Positions 1 through 8,801 of a stretch of 64,000 nt of DNA are shown here, piece by piece. The notes under the pieces were generated by a model. That model searched no databases, was not told the origin of the DNA, and saw only the letters and a list, made by a program, of their open reading frames with translations. Within the stretch, counting starts at the first letter, position 1. Every line of letters starts with the position of its first letter. The DNA comes from an uncultured Clostridia bacterium (GTDB taxonomy: Bacteria; Bacillota; Clostridia; Saccharofermentanales; Saccharofermentanaceae), in contig CAMYXF010000002.1 in assembly GCA_947303185.1 (NCBI GenBank), positions 119,747-183,746 of the forward strand, in the 5' to 3' direction. A program made the translations under genes and the position numbers.

Positions 1-121
1 TTTGAAATGTATCAAGCGAATATCCAATTATAGGCTTATTTCTGACTTCAATATATTGCTTCGGGCGATCGTTTCCAAGTCTAATACCTTTTCCGCCAGA
101 AAGAACCAATGCATATACCAT
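1..121 (-). CDS. IspD/TarI-family cytidylyltransferase, N-terminal part
   Basis: Partial gene running off the left edge; 40 codons are visible from an ATG at 121-119. The start is supported by AGGAG about 8 bases upstream. The peptide opens MVYALVLSGGKGIRLGNDRP followed by KQYIEV, the nucleotide-binding signature (GGxGxRxG then PKQY) of the IspD/TarI family, which transfers CMP from CTP to a sugar- or polyol-phosphate. It starts 34 bases after the stop of a TagF-like glycerophosphotransferase. The inferred job is therefore making CDP-ribitol or a similar precursor for a cell-surface polymer rather than isoprenoid synthesis. An isoprenoid IspD cannot be excluded from 40 residues. Confidence 0.75.
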   Translation of the reverse strand, partial: MVYALVLSGGKGIRLGNDRPKQYIEVRNKPIIGYSLDTFQ

Positions 122-155
122 ATTTATTCTCCTAGTATAGTTCAATTATCAAAAT

Positions 156-1283
156 CTATTGACGTGGTCCCCAAATCAAATCACAAACTCTTTCGCAACT
201 ATTACCATCAATATACTTATGAAACTCTTTACTCAAATTATGTCTTTTTTCTTGCCAGTTTTTATCTATATCTCTGAAATTCAAAAAATAATCAATAAGA
301 GTCTCGTAATCATTGATCATTGGACCAGCAAAATAGTCTTCAACAGGATCAAATACAAAACCACGTGAATCCTTATATTCTTCTTTGTCAGATAAAACCA
401 TTACAACAGGTCTATCAAGCAACAAATAATCAATAATTACTGAAGAGTAGTCAGATAACAACGTGTCTGCCTCTGAAATCAATTCGTAAAGTATTATTCC
501 TTTAGCTCTTAAATAATCATTTGTTACGCACAATATATTTGAATAACCTTTAATTCTGCTTATTGAGAGAGAATCCATAGGATGTGGCTTAATAACTAAT
601 ATTGAGTTAGTCTCAACCATAACATCATTAATTCTCTTAAATTGTTCATCAGTTATGGAAGCAACACCAAATGAATTCGGATCACCATCCATCTCATCAT
701 GGCCAATAGTTGCCTTTCTGTAAGTAGGCATCCAAAGATATAGTTTTGTGTTTTCATCTATTCCCAATAGTTTTCTTGATTGACTTTTATTAAAAAGAAT
801 ATCATTTCTTGGTAACCCGGTAACATGAATATGTTCTGATGACATTTTAAAAACTTGAGCATGAATATTCCTATACAACTCACTGGTTACTATAGTCTCA
901 TCTCCACGATAACAATCATCAGCTTCAGTCATACTTTTATAACCACAACCGTGCCACAAATTATACTGAATCTGGCCATTACCGGATTTTAAATCTGCAG
1001 AATAAGCATGTGTTGAAATAACATATTTTGCACGAAGAAAAGCCCAAAAGCCCTTGATCGATTTCTTTTTAATGTATTTTGCATTATCTAAAGAAACAGA
1101 AGGAGTATTCGATTCCTGAACCCATATAATACGATATTTATTCGCTATATCTGGGCGAAAAGATATAAGATATTCATAAAGTGCCCAAGCATTGTCAGAA
1201 AATGCTGGATAACTATTAAATACTATGCTGTTGCTTTTGGGGATAATTTTATTAATTACAGTTAGTATTCGTTTTAACAACAT
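156..1283 (-). CDS. CDP-glycerol glycerophosphotransferase family protein (TagB/TagF-like)
   Basis: 375 residues matching the catalytic domain of polyol-phosphate transferases that build teichoic-acid-like polymers from CDP-glycerol or CDP-ribitol at the inner membrane face. Visible family landmarks are LWHGCGYKS near residue 110, VTGLPRND near 155, WMPTYR near 185, IKPHPMD near 232 and LLSDYSSVIIDY near 275, followed by RPVV and SRGFVFD. There is no separate N-terminal membrane domain; residues 1-20 are weakly amphipathic. It is followed after 34 bases by a cytidylyltransferase start, so the pair probably makes and uses a CDP-polyol. The gene is clearly richer in A+T than the rest of the window, which suggests a horizontally exchanged surface-polymer locus. 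The exact polyol cannot be told. Confidence 0.88.
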   Translation of the reverse strand: MLLKRILTVINKIIPKSNSIVFNSYPAFSDNAWALYEYLISFRPDIANKYRIIWVQESNTPSVSLDNAKYIKKKSIKGFWAFLRAKYVISTHAYSADLKSGNGQIQYNLWHGCGYKSMTEADDCYRGDETIVTSELYRNIHAQVFKMSSEHIHVTGLPRNDILFNKSQSRKLLGIDENTKLYLWMPTYRKATIGHDEMDGDPNSFGVASITDEQFKRINDVMVETNSILVIKPHPMDSLSISRIKGYSNILCVTNDYLRAKGIILYELISEADTLLSDYSSVIIDYLLLDRPVVMVLSDKEEYKDSRGFVFDPVEDYFAGPMINDYETLIDYFLNFRDIDKNWQEKRHNLSKEFHKYIDGNSCERVCDLIWGPRQ

Positions 1284-1480
1284 AACCTATGATTTTATTT
1301 AATATATATTTTTATATAGCTACTTTTCATTAAGGTTTTATTATACTACTCAGAGCAAATAAAGAAAACTACATTGAATTAATGCACCCATTTGCTAAGA
1401 CCTTTCAATCCCGCTATATTATTAGTGAATTAATGCAAATATAAATCGTTATATTTTTTCGAGAACAAAATATACTGAAA

Positions 1481-1512
1481 CAAAAAGGATGCCCATTTTC
1501 ATGAGCATCCTT
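1481..1512 (-). terminator. Intrinsic terminator after tig
   Basis: On the minus strand AAGGATGC (1512-1505) pairs with GCATCCTT (1492-1485) around a 12-base loop, followed by a T-rich tract. It lies 22 bases past the tig stop codon. The rest of 1284-1534 is A+T-rich with nothing else recognisable. Confidence 0.85.
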
Positions 1513-1534
1513 GATTTATCAGTTATATTCTGAA

Positions 1535-2875
1535 TTACTCTTCAGTCTTTGCTTCCTCAGCAGGCTCTTCCTTTGCCTCTTCAGCGGGCTTGGGCTCAAC
1601 CTTTACAGCCTTGGATGCGAGATATTCAACAGTCTTTCTTGCCTTGATGGAATCCTTGATGAATGCGGAATCATCACCGATAGACTTCTTAACTTCCTCA
1701 AGATCCATCTTGTAGGAGTTAGCGATTGTTGTGAGCTCTTCGTTGTACTCTTCATCAGAAACTTCAGGATTGAGCTTCTCTGTGATCTTCTCGATAACGA
1801 GTGAAGACTTAACTCTTACTCTTGCCATAGGCTCAAGGGACTTCTTGAAGTCATCCATTGTCTGACCTACATACTGGAGGTACATCTCAAGGCCGATACC
1901 CTGGCTGGACATACGAGCTGCCTGATCCTGAGCCATCTGCTCAACTTCGTTCTGGATCATTGACTCAGGGATGTCGATCTCGCAGTTGTCGCATACGGCA
2001 CGAACTGTCTCGTTCTCGAAGCCTGCCTTGTTGTCCTTGTCAGCTCTCTCCTGCTGCTTAGCTCTTACGTCAGCCTTGAGCTCATCGAGAGTATCGAACT
2101 CGGAAACGTCCTTAGCGAACTCATCGTCCAATTCAGGAACAACTTCTGTCTTGATAGCGTGGATTGTTACGTTGAAAGTAGCATCAGCACCCTTGAGGTC
2201 TTCTGCGTGATAGTTCTCAGGGAACTTAACTTCGATTGTGAAGTTCTCACCAACGCTGTGGCCTGCAACCTGCTCCTCAAAGCCGGGGATGAAAGACTTG
2301 GAACCGAGCTTGAGGTTGTAACCTTCGCCCTTACCGCCTTCAAATGCAACGCCGTCCTTAAATCCTTCGTAGTCGATTGTAACTGTATCGCCTTCCTGAG
2401 CTGCGCGGTCTTCAACCTCTTCGAGAGAAGCATTTCTCTTTCTCATGCGCTCGATCTCAGCGTCAACGTCCTCGTCTGTAACAACCTGATCCTTGAAAGG
2501 AACTTCAACGCCCTCATACTGACCAAGCTCGAACTCAGGCTTAACGTAAACAGAGATTGTGTACTTGATGCCCTCGTCGTTGATGTCCTGTACGTCCATC
2601 TCAGGTCTGGAAACAACCTTGAGGTCGTGCTCCTTAACTGCCTCGGGATACTGCTCGTTAGCGATCTCGTTCATAGCGTCCTCAAAAAGTACGCCCTCAC
2701 CGTAGTACTGGCAAACGAGCTGATAAGGAACCTTACCCTTACGGAAACCGGGAACCTGGAAACGGTTCTTGTTCTTGTTGTAAGACTTCTTTAAAGCTCC
2801 GTTCCACTCTTCCTTGTTAGCCTGAAGGCTGATTACTACCTGAGAGTGTTCTTTCTTCTCAATTGTGGATGCCAT
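1535..2875 (-). CDS. tig: Trigger factor
   Basis: 446-residue ribosome-bound chaperone and peptidyl-prolyl isomerase that meets nascent chains at the exit tunnel. The N-terminal domain carries the ribosome-docking signature GFRKGKVP at about residues 43-50. An FKBP-like PPIase domain follows at about 155-245 (GDTVTIDYEGF, then PGFEEQVAGH). The C-terminal helical chaperone arms end in a very acidic Glu/Ala/Pro tail. Length is normal for the family. GGAGGATATAAC precedes the ATG, an excellent ribosome binding site. It is transcribed alone and followed by a strong terminator. In many Firmicutes clpP/clpX lie nearby; they are absent here. Confidence 0.97.
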   Translation of the reverse strand: MASTIEKKEHSQVVISLQANKEEWNGALKKSYNKNKNRFQVPGFRKGKVPYQLVCQYYGEGVLFEDAMNEIANEQYPEAVKEHDLKVVSRPEMDVQDINDEGIKYTISVYVKPEFELGQYEGVEVPFKDQVVTDEDVDAEIERMRKRNASLEEVEDRAAQEGDTVTIDYEGFKDGVAFEGGKGEGYNLKLGSKSFIPGFEEQVAGHSVGENFTIEVKFPENYHAEDLKGADATFNVTIHAIKTEVVPELDDEFAKDVSEFDTLDELKADVRAKQQERADKDNKAGFENETVRAVCDNCEIDIPESMIQNEVEQMAQDQAARMSSQGIGLEMYLQYVGQTMDDFKKSLEPMARVRVKSSLVIEKITEKLNPEVSDEEYNEELTTIANSYKMDLEEVKKSIGDDSAFIKDSIKARKTVEYLASKAVKVEPKPAEEAKEEPAEEAKTEE

Positions 2876-2954
2876 GTTATATCCTCCAAATAAATAATAT
2901 ATAGATTAATAGCCGAGTATGAATTGTATCACAGCGTGGTTAAGAAATGCAATA

Positions 2955-3479
2955 TTATAATACGGTAACTTGTATTCCCTTTAAGACATCAAGTGTAGCC
3001 TGATGAAGCTTGGGATCGAAAGAAGCCGTAAGTTTTGAGTCTACGATTACTTCTGCTTCAGGAGCTGCAGCCTTTGCCAGCACTGCATTTGAGAGCACAC
3101 AGATGTTGGATACGAGACCGCATACTTCGATGGATTTGATCTCCTTGCTGTTCTCTTCAAGATATTTGGCAAGCTCCATGCTTCCAAAGCACGGCTTCTC
3201 ATAAGATTTCATGCCGGCAAGAATAGGCTTAAGTTCTTCACAGAGTGTCCATCCGTCAGAACCCTTAATGCAGTGAGGTACGGGAAGATTCTTTCCTTCC
3301 TGGGTCTGCATATAGTTCTCGAAGTGGGTATCAAGCGTGTATACGATCTTATTGCCGGATTCTTCGAATTCCTTTATCTTGGCAGCAATACCGGGAATGA
3401 TCTTCTCTGCCCCGTCAAAACCGAGAGCACCATCAATGAAGTCTTTCTGCATGTCAACAACAACGAGTACCTTATACAT
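2955..3479 (-). CDS. Isochorismatase-family cysteine hydrolase (nicotinamidase-like)
   Basis: 174 residues with the whole fold of the isochorismatase/nicotinamidase family. The catalytic triad can be read as D9 (VVVDMQKDF), K95 and C127 (GLVSNICVLS). D50, H52 and H69 (TLDTHF and VPHC) match the metal site of nicotinamidases, so hydrolysis of nicotinamide to nicotinate in NAD salvage is the likely reaction. A related amidase activity cannot be excluded. AGGAGG lies 6-7 bases before the ATG. It sits just downstream of tRNA-Arg and its terminator, so it may need its own promoter or read-through. Confidence 0.85.
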   Translation of the reverse strand: MYKVLVVVDMQKDFIDGALGFDGAEKIIPGIAAKIKEFEESGNKIVYTLDTHFENYMQTQEGKNLPVPHCIKGSDGWTLCEELKPILAGMKSYEKPCFGSMELAKYLEENSKEIKSIEVCGLVSNICVLSNAVLAKAAAPEAEVIVDSKLTASFDPKLHQATLDVLKGIQVTVL

Positions 3480-3500
3480 GTAATACCTCCTGCAGATATT

Positions 3501-3529
3501 AAAAAAGCTGCCGCTAACGCAACAGCTTT
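3501..3529 (-). terminator. Terminator after tRNA-Arg
   Basis: Minus-strand stem AAAGCTGTTGC pairs with GCGGCAGCTTT (11 pairs, two of them G-U) around a GTTA loop, followed by T residues. It begins 6 bases past the tRNA 3' end and lies just upstream of the hydrolase ribosome binding site, so it could also limit transcription of that gene. Confidence 0.8.
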
Positions 3530-3534
3530 GTGTC

Positions 3535-3611
<77 letters not shown>

Positions 3612-3661
3612 GTATAAAGCATTGGTTTCCCAATAGCCTAATAAGTTTATTACTTGATGCC

Positions 3662-3690
3662 TTGAATGTCAATCACGATTTCGTTAGAAT
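3662..3690 (+). promoter_or_regulatory. Sigma-A-type promoter for the tyrosine phosphatase
   Basis: TTGAAT (3662-3667) and TAGAAT (3685-3690) are separated by exactly 17 bases, about 30 bases upstream of the start codon at 3721. A GGGAG ribosome binding site follows. Confidence 0.7.
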
Positions 3691-3720
3691 AACTCCTATC
3701 GTTTATATGGGAGATTACTT

Positions 3721-4464
3721 ATGGGAATTTATAATCCTGATTCACAGCTGGTAAAAGAGCTTGCACTAATTAATTGCAGAGAGTTGGGCGGTATGCCGTT
3801 GGCCGGCGGAAAGGCCTTCAGATCAGGGTTATTTTTGCGTTCAGGATCTCCCGAATGGCTTAAGCCGGACCAGATTGAAGCCGTTAAGGCGTATGGCGTT
3901 AAGGCTGTAATCGATCTTCGTGCCACAGATGAACTTAAAGGAACCGGTAATCCTTTTGCCGGGGATCCGGATGTAGCTTTCTACAATGTTCCCCTGTTTA
4001 ACGGCGACCCTAACGGTGACGATGACAAGACAATGGAGTTCATTATCTCCCACACTTTGGGCGACTACTATGTGATCATTGCCGAAGAGATGGGCGACCG
4101 TCTTGTCCAGATAATGCGTATTTTACTTAACTGTTCAGGCCTTACCCTGTTCCACTGCGCACACGGCAAGGACAGAACAGGCGTTGTAGCTGCTATTCTC
4201 TATCTGCTAGCAGGAGCATCAAGAGAAGATATCGTTAAAAACTACGCTATTTCCTATGAGTATCTGAAAGATTTCCTTGCACCTTCAATTGCAAAACTTC
4301 CTGACAACATGAAGCACATCCTGAAATCAGATGCGCACAACATGGAGACATTCCTCGATTATATCGACAGCAAATGGAACGGAGACGTTGCAAAGCTCCT
4401 TACCGCTAATGGTCTTACTGAATCTCAAGTTGCTGAACTTAAGGCAAAGATAATCGCAGATTAA
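3721..4464 (+). CDS. Tyrosine-protein phosphatase (Y_phosphatase3/DSP type)
   Basis: 247 residues. The P-loop HCAHGKDRTG (catalytic C146, R152) is the signature of the bacterial Y_phosphatase3 group, which acts on phosphotyrosine and sometimes phosphoinositides. Other landmarks are NCRELGG near residue 18, FRSG near 33 and VIDLR near 63, the usual N-terminal substrate-loop motifs. No signal peptide is seen, so it is probably cytoplasmic. It is the only plus-strand gene in the first 12 kb and has its own promoter. Its TAA stop overlaps the stop of the convergent lipoprotein gene (4 shared bases), and no terminator is seen between them. Confidence 0.9.
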   Translation: MGIYNPDSQLVKELALINCRELGGMPLAGGKAFRSGLFLRSGSPEWLKPDQIEAVKAYGVKAVIDLRATDELKGTGNPFAGDPDVAFYNVPLFNGDPNGDDDKTMEFIISHTLGDYYVIIAEEMGDRLVQIMRILLNCSGLTLFHCAHGKDRTGVVAAILYLLAGASREDIVKNYAISYEYLKDFLAPSIAKLPDNMKHILKSDAHNMETFLDYIDSKWNGDVAKLLTANGLTESQVAELKAKIIAD

Positions 4465-5756
4465 CTTAAATCTTCACCAAGCTTAATAATTGAAACGTTG
4501 CCATATTCATCAAACTCAAACGACAGCGTGAATTCGCCGTCACCATTTTTGAATGATCCGGTATAACCGCATTCATCAAACATCGGATATACCAGAAGAA
4601 GTTCTGCAACATTCATTCCGATATAAAGATCATCGGATAAAGAAAAGACGGACTGTTTCCTGAATACAACCGAAGTAAGTCTTCCGGATGTCCACTGGCC
4701 GTTCTCGATCTCGGCATCAAGACGGATGGTCATGCCGTTATAAGCAAGGATAACCTGGTCTGTCGTATAAGTTGCAACGATAGGATCACCCAAAAGATAC
4801 TTGATCTCACTGGATGTATAGGTCGAACCCATACGGAGTCTTCCTGAGCCTTCTTTGGATAAACGGAGCTCCCTGATAGTTGCAGGAATATCGTCTTCCA
4901 CAAGGAAAGTGCCGTCTGACTTAAGTCTTAATTCAACAGTCTTAGATACGATTCTAGTACCGTCAGAGGAGAACACTTCAGGAATGACATATGTGATGTG
5001 CGTCGGTGAGAAAAGCTTGAGCTCATAATCAGAGGTGCTTGTCTTAACCTTGAGCCTGTAATATTCAGATATGTATTCAGCCTTCGCATGAATTACGGAA
5101 TTAAGATAGATGTCAGAGTTATAAGTTGACTTGATGACAGCTTCAAGACCGTCAACGTTACCGTCATCGATCATCTCGAAGTAGTGGTTGATATAAGAAT
5201 ACGCAAGCATCGAATCAACGATAAATTCGCTCGGGAGAGTATATAAGCTGCCCTTCTTTGCGAGCATAAATCTTACAGCCGGAGCGCCGGGATCCTTATC
5301 TCTCGAATAGCAGAGCTCGACTACATCCAGGTCACCGTATTTGTAGACAGTCTGAAAGCCTTCCATTTCTCCGCTGTCAATGGAAGCAAAGTATTCCTGC
5401 TTGTCTTCTTCATTTAAGATCCTGAACGAATCCGGTGTTCCGTGTTCAGCCGAGTTCTTTCTTAAGATGGAACAATACTCAGAGAACATCGAATAAGAAA
5501 GACCGTCAAGCTGATTCTTGGGAAAATTGGCATAACAGTCGGCAACATTAGCATCACTGATGACTGCATTCGTTACAAGCCTTGCAAGCTCTGCTTCAGA
5601 CAAAGACTTCTGCGCAACGCCGTTAGTAAGATCATCGATCAAGCTGCATCCGGTAAGTCCCAAAACTCCGAATACCATGGAAACGCACAGGATAACAGCA
5701 AGGGCTCTTGTAAGAGCTCCTTTGAATATCTTCCTGCTGTTATCTGTTTTATGCAC
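4461..5756 (-). CDS. Putative lipoprotein, function unknown
   Basis: 431 residues. The N-terminus has a positive region, a hydrophobic segment (ALAVILCVSMVFGVLG) and the lipobox LTGC, placing the mature protein on the outer membrane face with C37 as lipidated residue. The body is not recognised. It is rich in beta-type segments, and the last 150 residues contain two short stretches of the form DxxIGMNVAEL...YP and SSEIKYLLGDPIV, reminiscent of SmpA/BamE-like lipoprotein repeats; that is only a resemblance. It starts 2 bases past rlmB, so it is probably the last gene of the cysS-mrnC-rlmB operon and translationally coupled. Confidence 0.75.
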   Translation of the reverse strand: MHKTDNSRKIFKGALTRALAVILCVSMVFGVLGLTGCSLIDDLTNGVAQKSLSEAELARLVTNAVISDANVADCYANFPKNQLDGLSYSMFSEYCSILRKNSAEHGTPDSFRILNEEDKQEYFASIDSGEMEGFQTVYKYGDLDVVELCYSRDKDPGAPAVRFMLAKKGSLYTLPSEFIVDSMLAYSYINHYFEMIDDGNVDGLEAVIKSTYNSDIYLNSVIHAKAEYISEYYRLKVKTSTSDYELKLFSPTHITYVIPEVFSSDGTRIVSKTVELRLKSDGTFLVEDDIPATIRELRLSKEGSGRLRMGSTYTSSEIKYLLGDPIVATYTTDQVILAYNGMTIRLDAEIENGQWTSGRLTSVVFRKQSVFSLSDDLYIGMNVAELLLVYPMFDECGYTGSFKNGDGEFTLSFEFDEYGNVSIIKLGEDLS

Positions 5757-5758
5757 TT

Positions 5759-6625
5759 TTATTCCTCTCTGTTCCTCTTAGCCTGTGCCTCAAAGAGTAC
5801 TACTCCTGCTGCAACAGCGGCATTAAGGCTGTTAACGTGACCTGACATCGGAATGGATACCGTGAAGTCACAGCACTTTCTGACACCGTCTCTCATGCCG
5901 TCACCTTCACTGCCGATAACCACTACGAGATTACCTGAATAATCAGCATTGTGGTATTCGTAGTCGGCATTCATGTCGGTACCGCAGACCCAGAAGTTTT
6001 CTTTCTCCTTAAGTCTTGTAAGCGTCTGTGCAAGATTGGTTACCCTTGCGACGGGTACATATTCGATGGCACCTGCCGAAGCCTTTGCTACCATTGAATC
6101 CAATGCAACGGAACGTCTCTCAGGGATGATGACGCCGTCAACGCCGCAGCAGTCTGAGATCCTCAGGATAGAACCCAGGTTATAGGCATCCTTGATCTCA
6201 TCCAACGCAACGAGAAGGGCCGGTCTGCCTTCTTCCCTGCACTTCGCTATTATCTCATCAAGATCGACATAACTATGAGGCGCAACTGAGGCAATAACAC
6301 CCTGATGGTTATGGGTGGCGCTCATCTTATCGAGGATCTGTCTTGTAGCTCTCGTAACTACGATTCCGCGCTTGTTTGCTTCATCCAGGATCCTGATAAG
6401 TCCGTGATCTAACGGCTTATCTCCTTCAGGCTTTAAGATCCAGATCTTGTTAAAGTCCCTGCCTGCTGCCAGAGCTTCCGTTACGGCATTTCTGCCTTCA
6501 AGCTTATCCGTAGATCCCTCATTAACGAAAGCATCGTCCTGACGCGGACGTCTTTCCTGGAGCCTTGCACCTTCAGGTCTTCTCTGTCTCTTATCCTGGT
6601 TAAAACGTCTCTTGCCTTTATCCAT
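5759..6625 (-). CDS. rlmB: 23S rRNA 2'-O-ribose methyltransferase, TrmH/RlmB family
   Basis: 288 residues. The basic, low-complexity N-terminus (about 40 residues rich in Arg, Lys and Gln) is followed by the substrate-binding domain and a SPOUT knotted methyltransferase domain. SPOUT motifs are visible as DAYNLGSILR near 150 (motif 1), VVVIGSEGDGM near 235 (motif 2) and IPMSGHVNSLNAAVAAG near 258 (motif 3, with the conserved Asn). RlmB methylates G2251 of 23S rRNA in E. coli; the exact target here is inferred. It overlaps mrnC by 8 bases, keeping the common Firmicutes order cysS-mrnC-rlmB. Confidence 0.93.
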   Translation of the reverse strand: MDKGKRRFNQDKRQRRPEGARLQERRPRQDDAFVNEGSTDKLEGRNAVTEALAAGRDFNKIWILKPEGDKPLDHGLIRILDEANKRGIVVTRATRQILDKMSATHNHQGVIASVAPHSYVDLDEIIAKCREEGRPALLVALDEIKDAYNLGSILRISDCCGVDGVIIPERRSVALDSMVAKASAGAIEYVPVARVTNLAQTLTRLKEKENFWVCGTDMNADYEYHNADYSGNLVVVIGSEGDGMRDGVRKCCDFTVSIPMSGHVNSLNAAVAAGVVLFEAQAKRNREE

Positions 6626-7049
6626 TTTCCGTCTCTTTATCCTTAGTTATCACGCCGTCACATATATCAAAGCTCTTATAGATCAGGTATTCCATTCTCG
6701 GTTCCTCGTTATTGAGGAAAAGATAACCGATAAGGGCTTCAAATCCTGTCGCATACATGTAATCGGCATGGTTTGCGTTCTTGGATACGGCATGAGGATT
6801 TGAGTTCTTGCCGCGTCTGAAGTAATCCGATTCTGTCTCAGTAAGCTCATCTGCCAGGATCCTGATGCTCATGGCCTGGGCTTCGGCAGATACATAACGG
6901 ACTGTGTTGTTATGCATCTTGTTGTTGCTTCCGGCTCCCAAAGTCGCCGACTTGCATCTGGCATAGAGCTCATAGATTGAGTCACCTATGTATGCAAGTA
7001 CTAACGGCGAGACTTCTCTTAAGTCCTGGGCAATGAACGGCTTGATCAT
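6618..7049 (-). CDS. mrnC: Mini-ribonuclease III
   Basis: 143 residues: a single RNase III catalytic domain without a double-stranded RNA binding domain, the definition of Mini-III. LAYIGDSIYELYAR (near residue 18) is the RNase III signature with the acidic metal ligands, and FEALIGYLFL (near 103) is the second conserved patch containing the catalytic Glu. In B. subtilis this enzyme trims the ends of 23S rRNA precursor. It lies 3 bases after cysS and overlaps rlmB by 8 bases, so it is co-transcribed with another 23S-acting enzyme. Confidence 0.93.
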   Translation of the reverse strand: MIKPFIAQDLREVSPLVLAYIGDSIYELYARCKSATLGAGSNNKMHNNTVRYVSAEAQAMSIRILADELTETESDYFRRGKNSNPHAVSKNANHADYMYATGFEALIGYLFLNNEEPRMEYLIYKSFDICDGVITKDKETENG

Positions 7050-7052
7050 CAG

Positions 7053-8459
7053 TTACGCCTTCTCGATCTTAAAGCCGCCGGGTACATCCTTTACGGTGTA
7101 ACCCTTAGCCTGGATCTCATCTCTGATCCTGTCAGCCTCAGCATAGTCCTTGGCCTTCTTGGCTTCTGCTCTCTTATTAGCAAGTTCGGTGATCTCTTCA
7201 GGGATCTCGTCTTCGAGATCAAGAACGATTCCGAGAACGCCTGTAAGTTCAACGATCTTATCTCTTGCTGCCTGGAGTGCTTCCTTGGATACCTTTGCTT
7301 CCTGTGCGCTTGAGTTTGTCTGGCGTACAAGGTTGAAGATATCCGTAATAGCATCAGCACTGTTGAGGTCGTCATCCATGTGTGCCTTGAAGCTGTCTGT
7401 AGCTGTTGCTACTGCTTCATTAAGCACCTTATCTGCTTCAGCGTCACCAGCGAGGTTACCGCTGTTAAGAACGAAATCAGCATTTCTTACGCAGTTGGAG
7501 ATTCTTCCAAGGCTCGTCTGGGCTGCTGCAAGGAGCTCGTCAGAAAAATTGATGGGGCTTCTGTAGTGGCCCAAAAGGATGAAGAATCTAACTACGTTGT
7601 AAGGATACTTCTTAACGATGTCTCTGATCGTGAAGAAGTTACCCAAAGACTTACTCATCTTCTCGCCATCGATGTTAACGAAAGCGTTGTGTACCCAGTA
7701 GTTGCAGAATGTGCAACCATTAGCAGCTTCACTCTGGGCGATCTCGTTTTCGTGGTGCGGGAAGATAAGATCCTGTCCGCCGCCGTGGATATCGATGGTA
7801 TCACCAAGATACTGCTTGATCATGGCAGAGCACTCGATGTGCCAGCCGGGTCTTCCTTCACCCCAAGGTGAACCCCATGAAGGCTCGCCTTCCTTCTTGA
7901 ACTTCCAGACTGCGAAGTCACCCGGATTCTTCTTGCCTTCGTAAGAAGCCTTGCGCTCACCGCCGCCTGCAGCGAGTTCATCGAGATTGTAGTGTGAAAG
8001 TTTACCGTAATCAGCCTTCTTGGTTACGTCGTAGTAAACGCCGTCACCTTCGATGATGTATGTAAAGCCCTTCTCTTCCATCGCCTTGATAAGACCGATG
8101 ATGGCCTTCATGGAATGGGTTGCTCTGGGCTGGTGTGTCTGTCTCTTGATGTTCAGGCCGTCAGCATCAACGTAGTATTCCTTTATGAATCTGTCAGCAA
8201 GTTCTTCAACTGTGATGCCCTCTTCATTGGCACGCTTGATCATCTTATCGTCGATATCTGTGAAGTTCTGGACGAAAGTTACGTCGTAACCTGAATACTC
8301 AAGATATCTTGCAAGCGTATCAAAAGTAACGAACGGTCTTGCGTTACCGAGATGGAAATAATTATAGACCGTAGGGCCGCATGCATACATCTTTACCTTG
8401 CCGGGCTCTATTGTCTTGAATTCTTCTTTGGTTCTTGTGAGTGTATTGTAAAGTTTCAT
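7053..8459 (-). CDS. cysS: Cysteine-tRNA ligase
   Basis: 468-residue class I synthetase charging tRNA-Cys. The HIGH-type motif reads YFHLGNARP, with the zinc ligand C27 in YACGPT just before it. Further zinc-site motifs are WHIECSAM near 205 and HHENEIAQSE near 232. The KMSKS loop is GEKMSKSLGN near 264. The C-terminal DALR helical domain is complete, and length is typical. AGGAG lies a few bases upstream of the ATG. It is the first gene of a four-gene operon preceded by an unusually long leader with an intrinsic terminator, which suggests premature-termination control, although no T-box core could be found. Confidence 0.97.
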   Translation of the reverse strand: MKLYNTLTRTKEEFKTIEPGKVKMYACGPTVYNYFHLGNARPFVTFDTLARYLEYSGYDVTFVQNFTDIDDKMIKRANEEGITVEELADRFIKEYYVDADGLNIKRQTHQPRATHSMKAIIGLIKAMEEKGFTYIIEGDGVYYDVTKKADYGKLSHYNLDELAAGGGERKASYEGKKNPGDFAVWKFKKEGEPSWGSPWGEGRPGWHIECSAMIKQYLGDTIDIHGGGQDLIFPHHENEIAQSEAANGCTFCNYWVHNAFVNIDGEKMSKSLGNFFTIRDIVKKYPYNVVRFFILLGHYRSPINFSDELLAAAQTSLGRISNCVRNADFVLNSGNLAGDAEADKVLNEAVATATDSFKAHMDDDLNSADAITDIFNLVRQTNSSAQEAKVSKEALQAARDKIVELTGVLGIVLDLEDEIPEEITELANKRAEAKKAKDYAEADRIRDEIQAKGYTVKDVPGGFKIEKA

Positions 8460-8537
8460 AGTTAATCTCCTGTCAAATTGAATTAGTGGTTAGAAAACAG
8501 CCAATATCAACATCGACAGGATCTGCAATTTATGAGC

Positions 8538-8568
8538 AAAAAAACAACGCCTGCCACAATATGGGCAG
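8538..8568 (-). terminator. Intrinsic terminator within the cysS leader
   Basis: Minus strand: CTGCC and GGCAG enclose an 8-base loop, followed by GCG and TTGTTTTTTT. It lies about 80 bases before the cysS start and well inside the presumed transcript, so it could act as an attenuator or as the end of a small RNA. Confidence 0.6.
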
Positions 8569-8795
8569 CCGAGTCAAAAGCATTCAAATTGTTCTCTTCA
8601 ATAAGAAGTTCCATTACTTCCAACCTTCCAAAACCCCCGAAACAAAGTGGACTCTGATTGACACCCGGAAATCCAGGGCGGTGCTCAGGTATCAGATCTC
8701 AATAGTCCAACTTACAAGGCTTTACATCAAAAAGACAGGCCCAAGCTCCTTATTACGTCATGTAGGTCCAATTTAGAGGCCACCATGCTCGAGTT
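8569..8795 (-). ncRNA. Structured leader or small RNA upstream of cysS, family not recognised
   Basis: Between the promoter near 8802-8830 and the terminator at 8538-8568 lie about 230 transcribed bases without a credible gene. A long hairpin is visible at 8653-8696 (minus): TCTGAT pairs with ATCAGA, and inside it TGA and CACC pair with GGTG and TCA. The 5' end also holds AGGT/ACCT arms, and TTGGAC occurs twice. The T-box core (TGGNACCGCG), SAM and other riboswitch cores I know were looked for and not found. Either a regulatory leader of cysS or a separate small RNA would fit. The start at about 8795 is estimated from the promoter. Confidence 0.4.
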
Positions 8796-8801
8796 ACCTA
8801 T

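Noticed and set aside
2159..2794. 211-codon frame antisense to tig
   Set aside because: It mirrors the well-conserved tig coding sequence; it is produced by codon bias and has no start signals.
8486..8776. Plus-strand open frame of 96 codons upstream of cysS
   Set aside because: It is antisense to the cysS leader, with no family resemblance, no good start site and hairpin sequence within it.
8460..8795. Cys T-box in front of cysS
   Set aside because: No TGGNACCGCG core or close variant; the nearest stretch (GAGCACCGCC) lacks the tRNA-end pairing bases.
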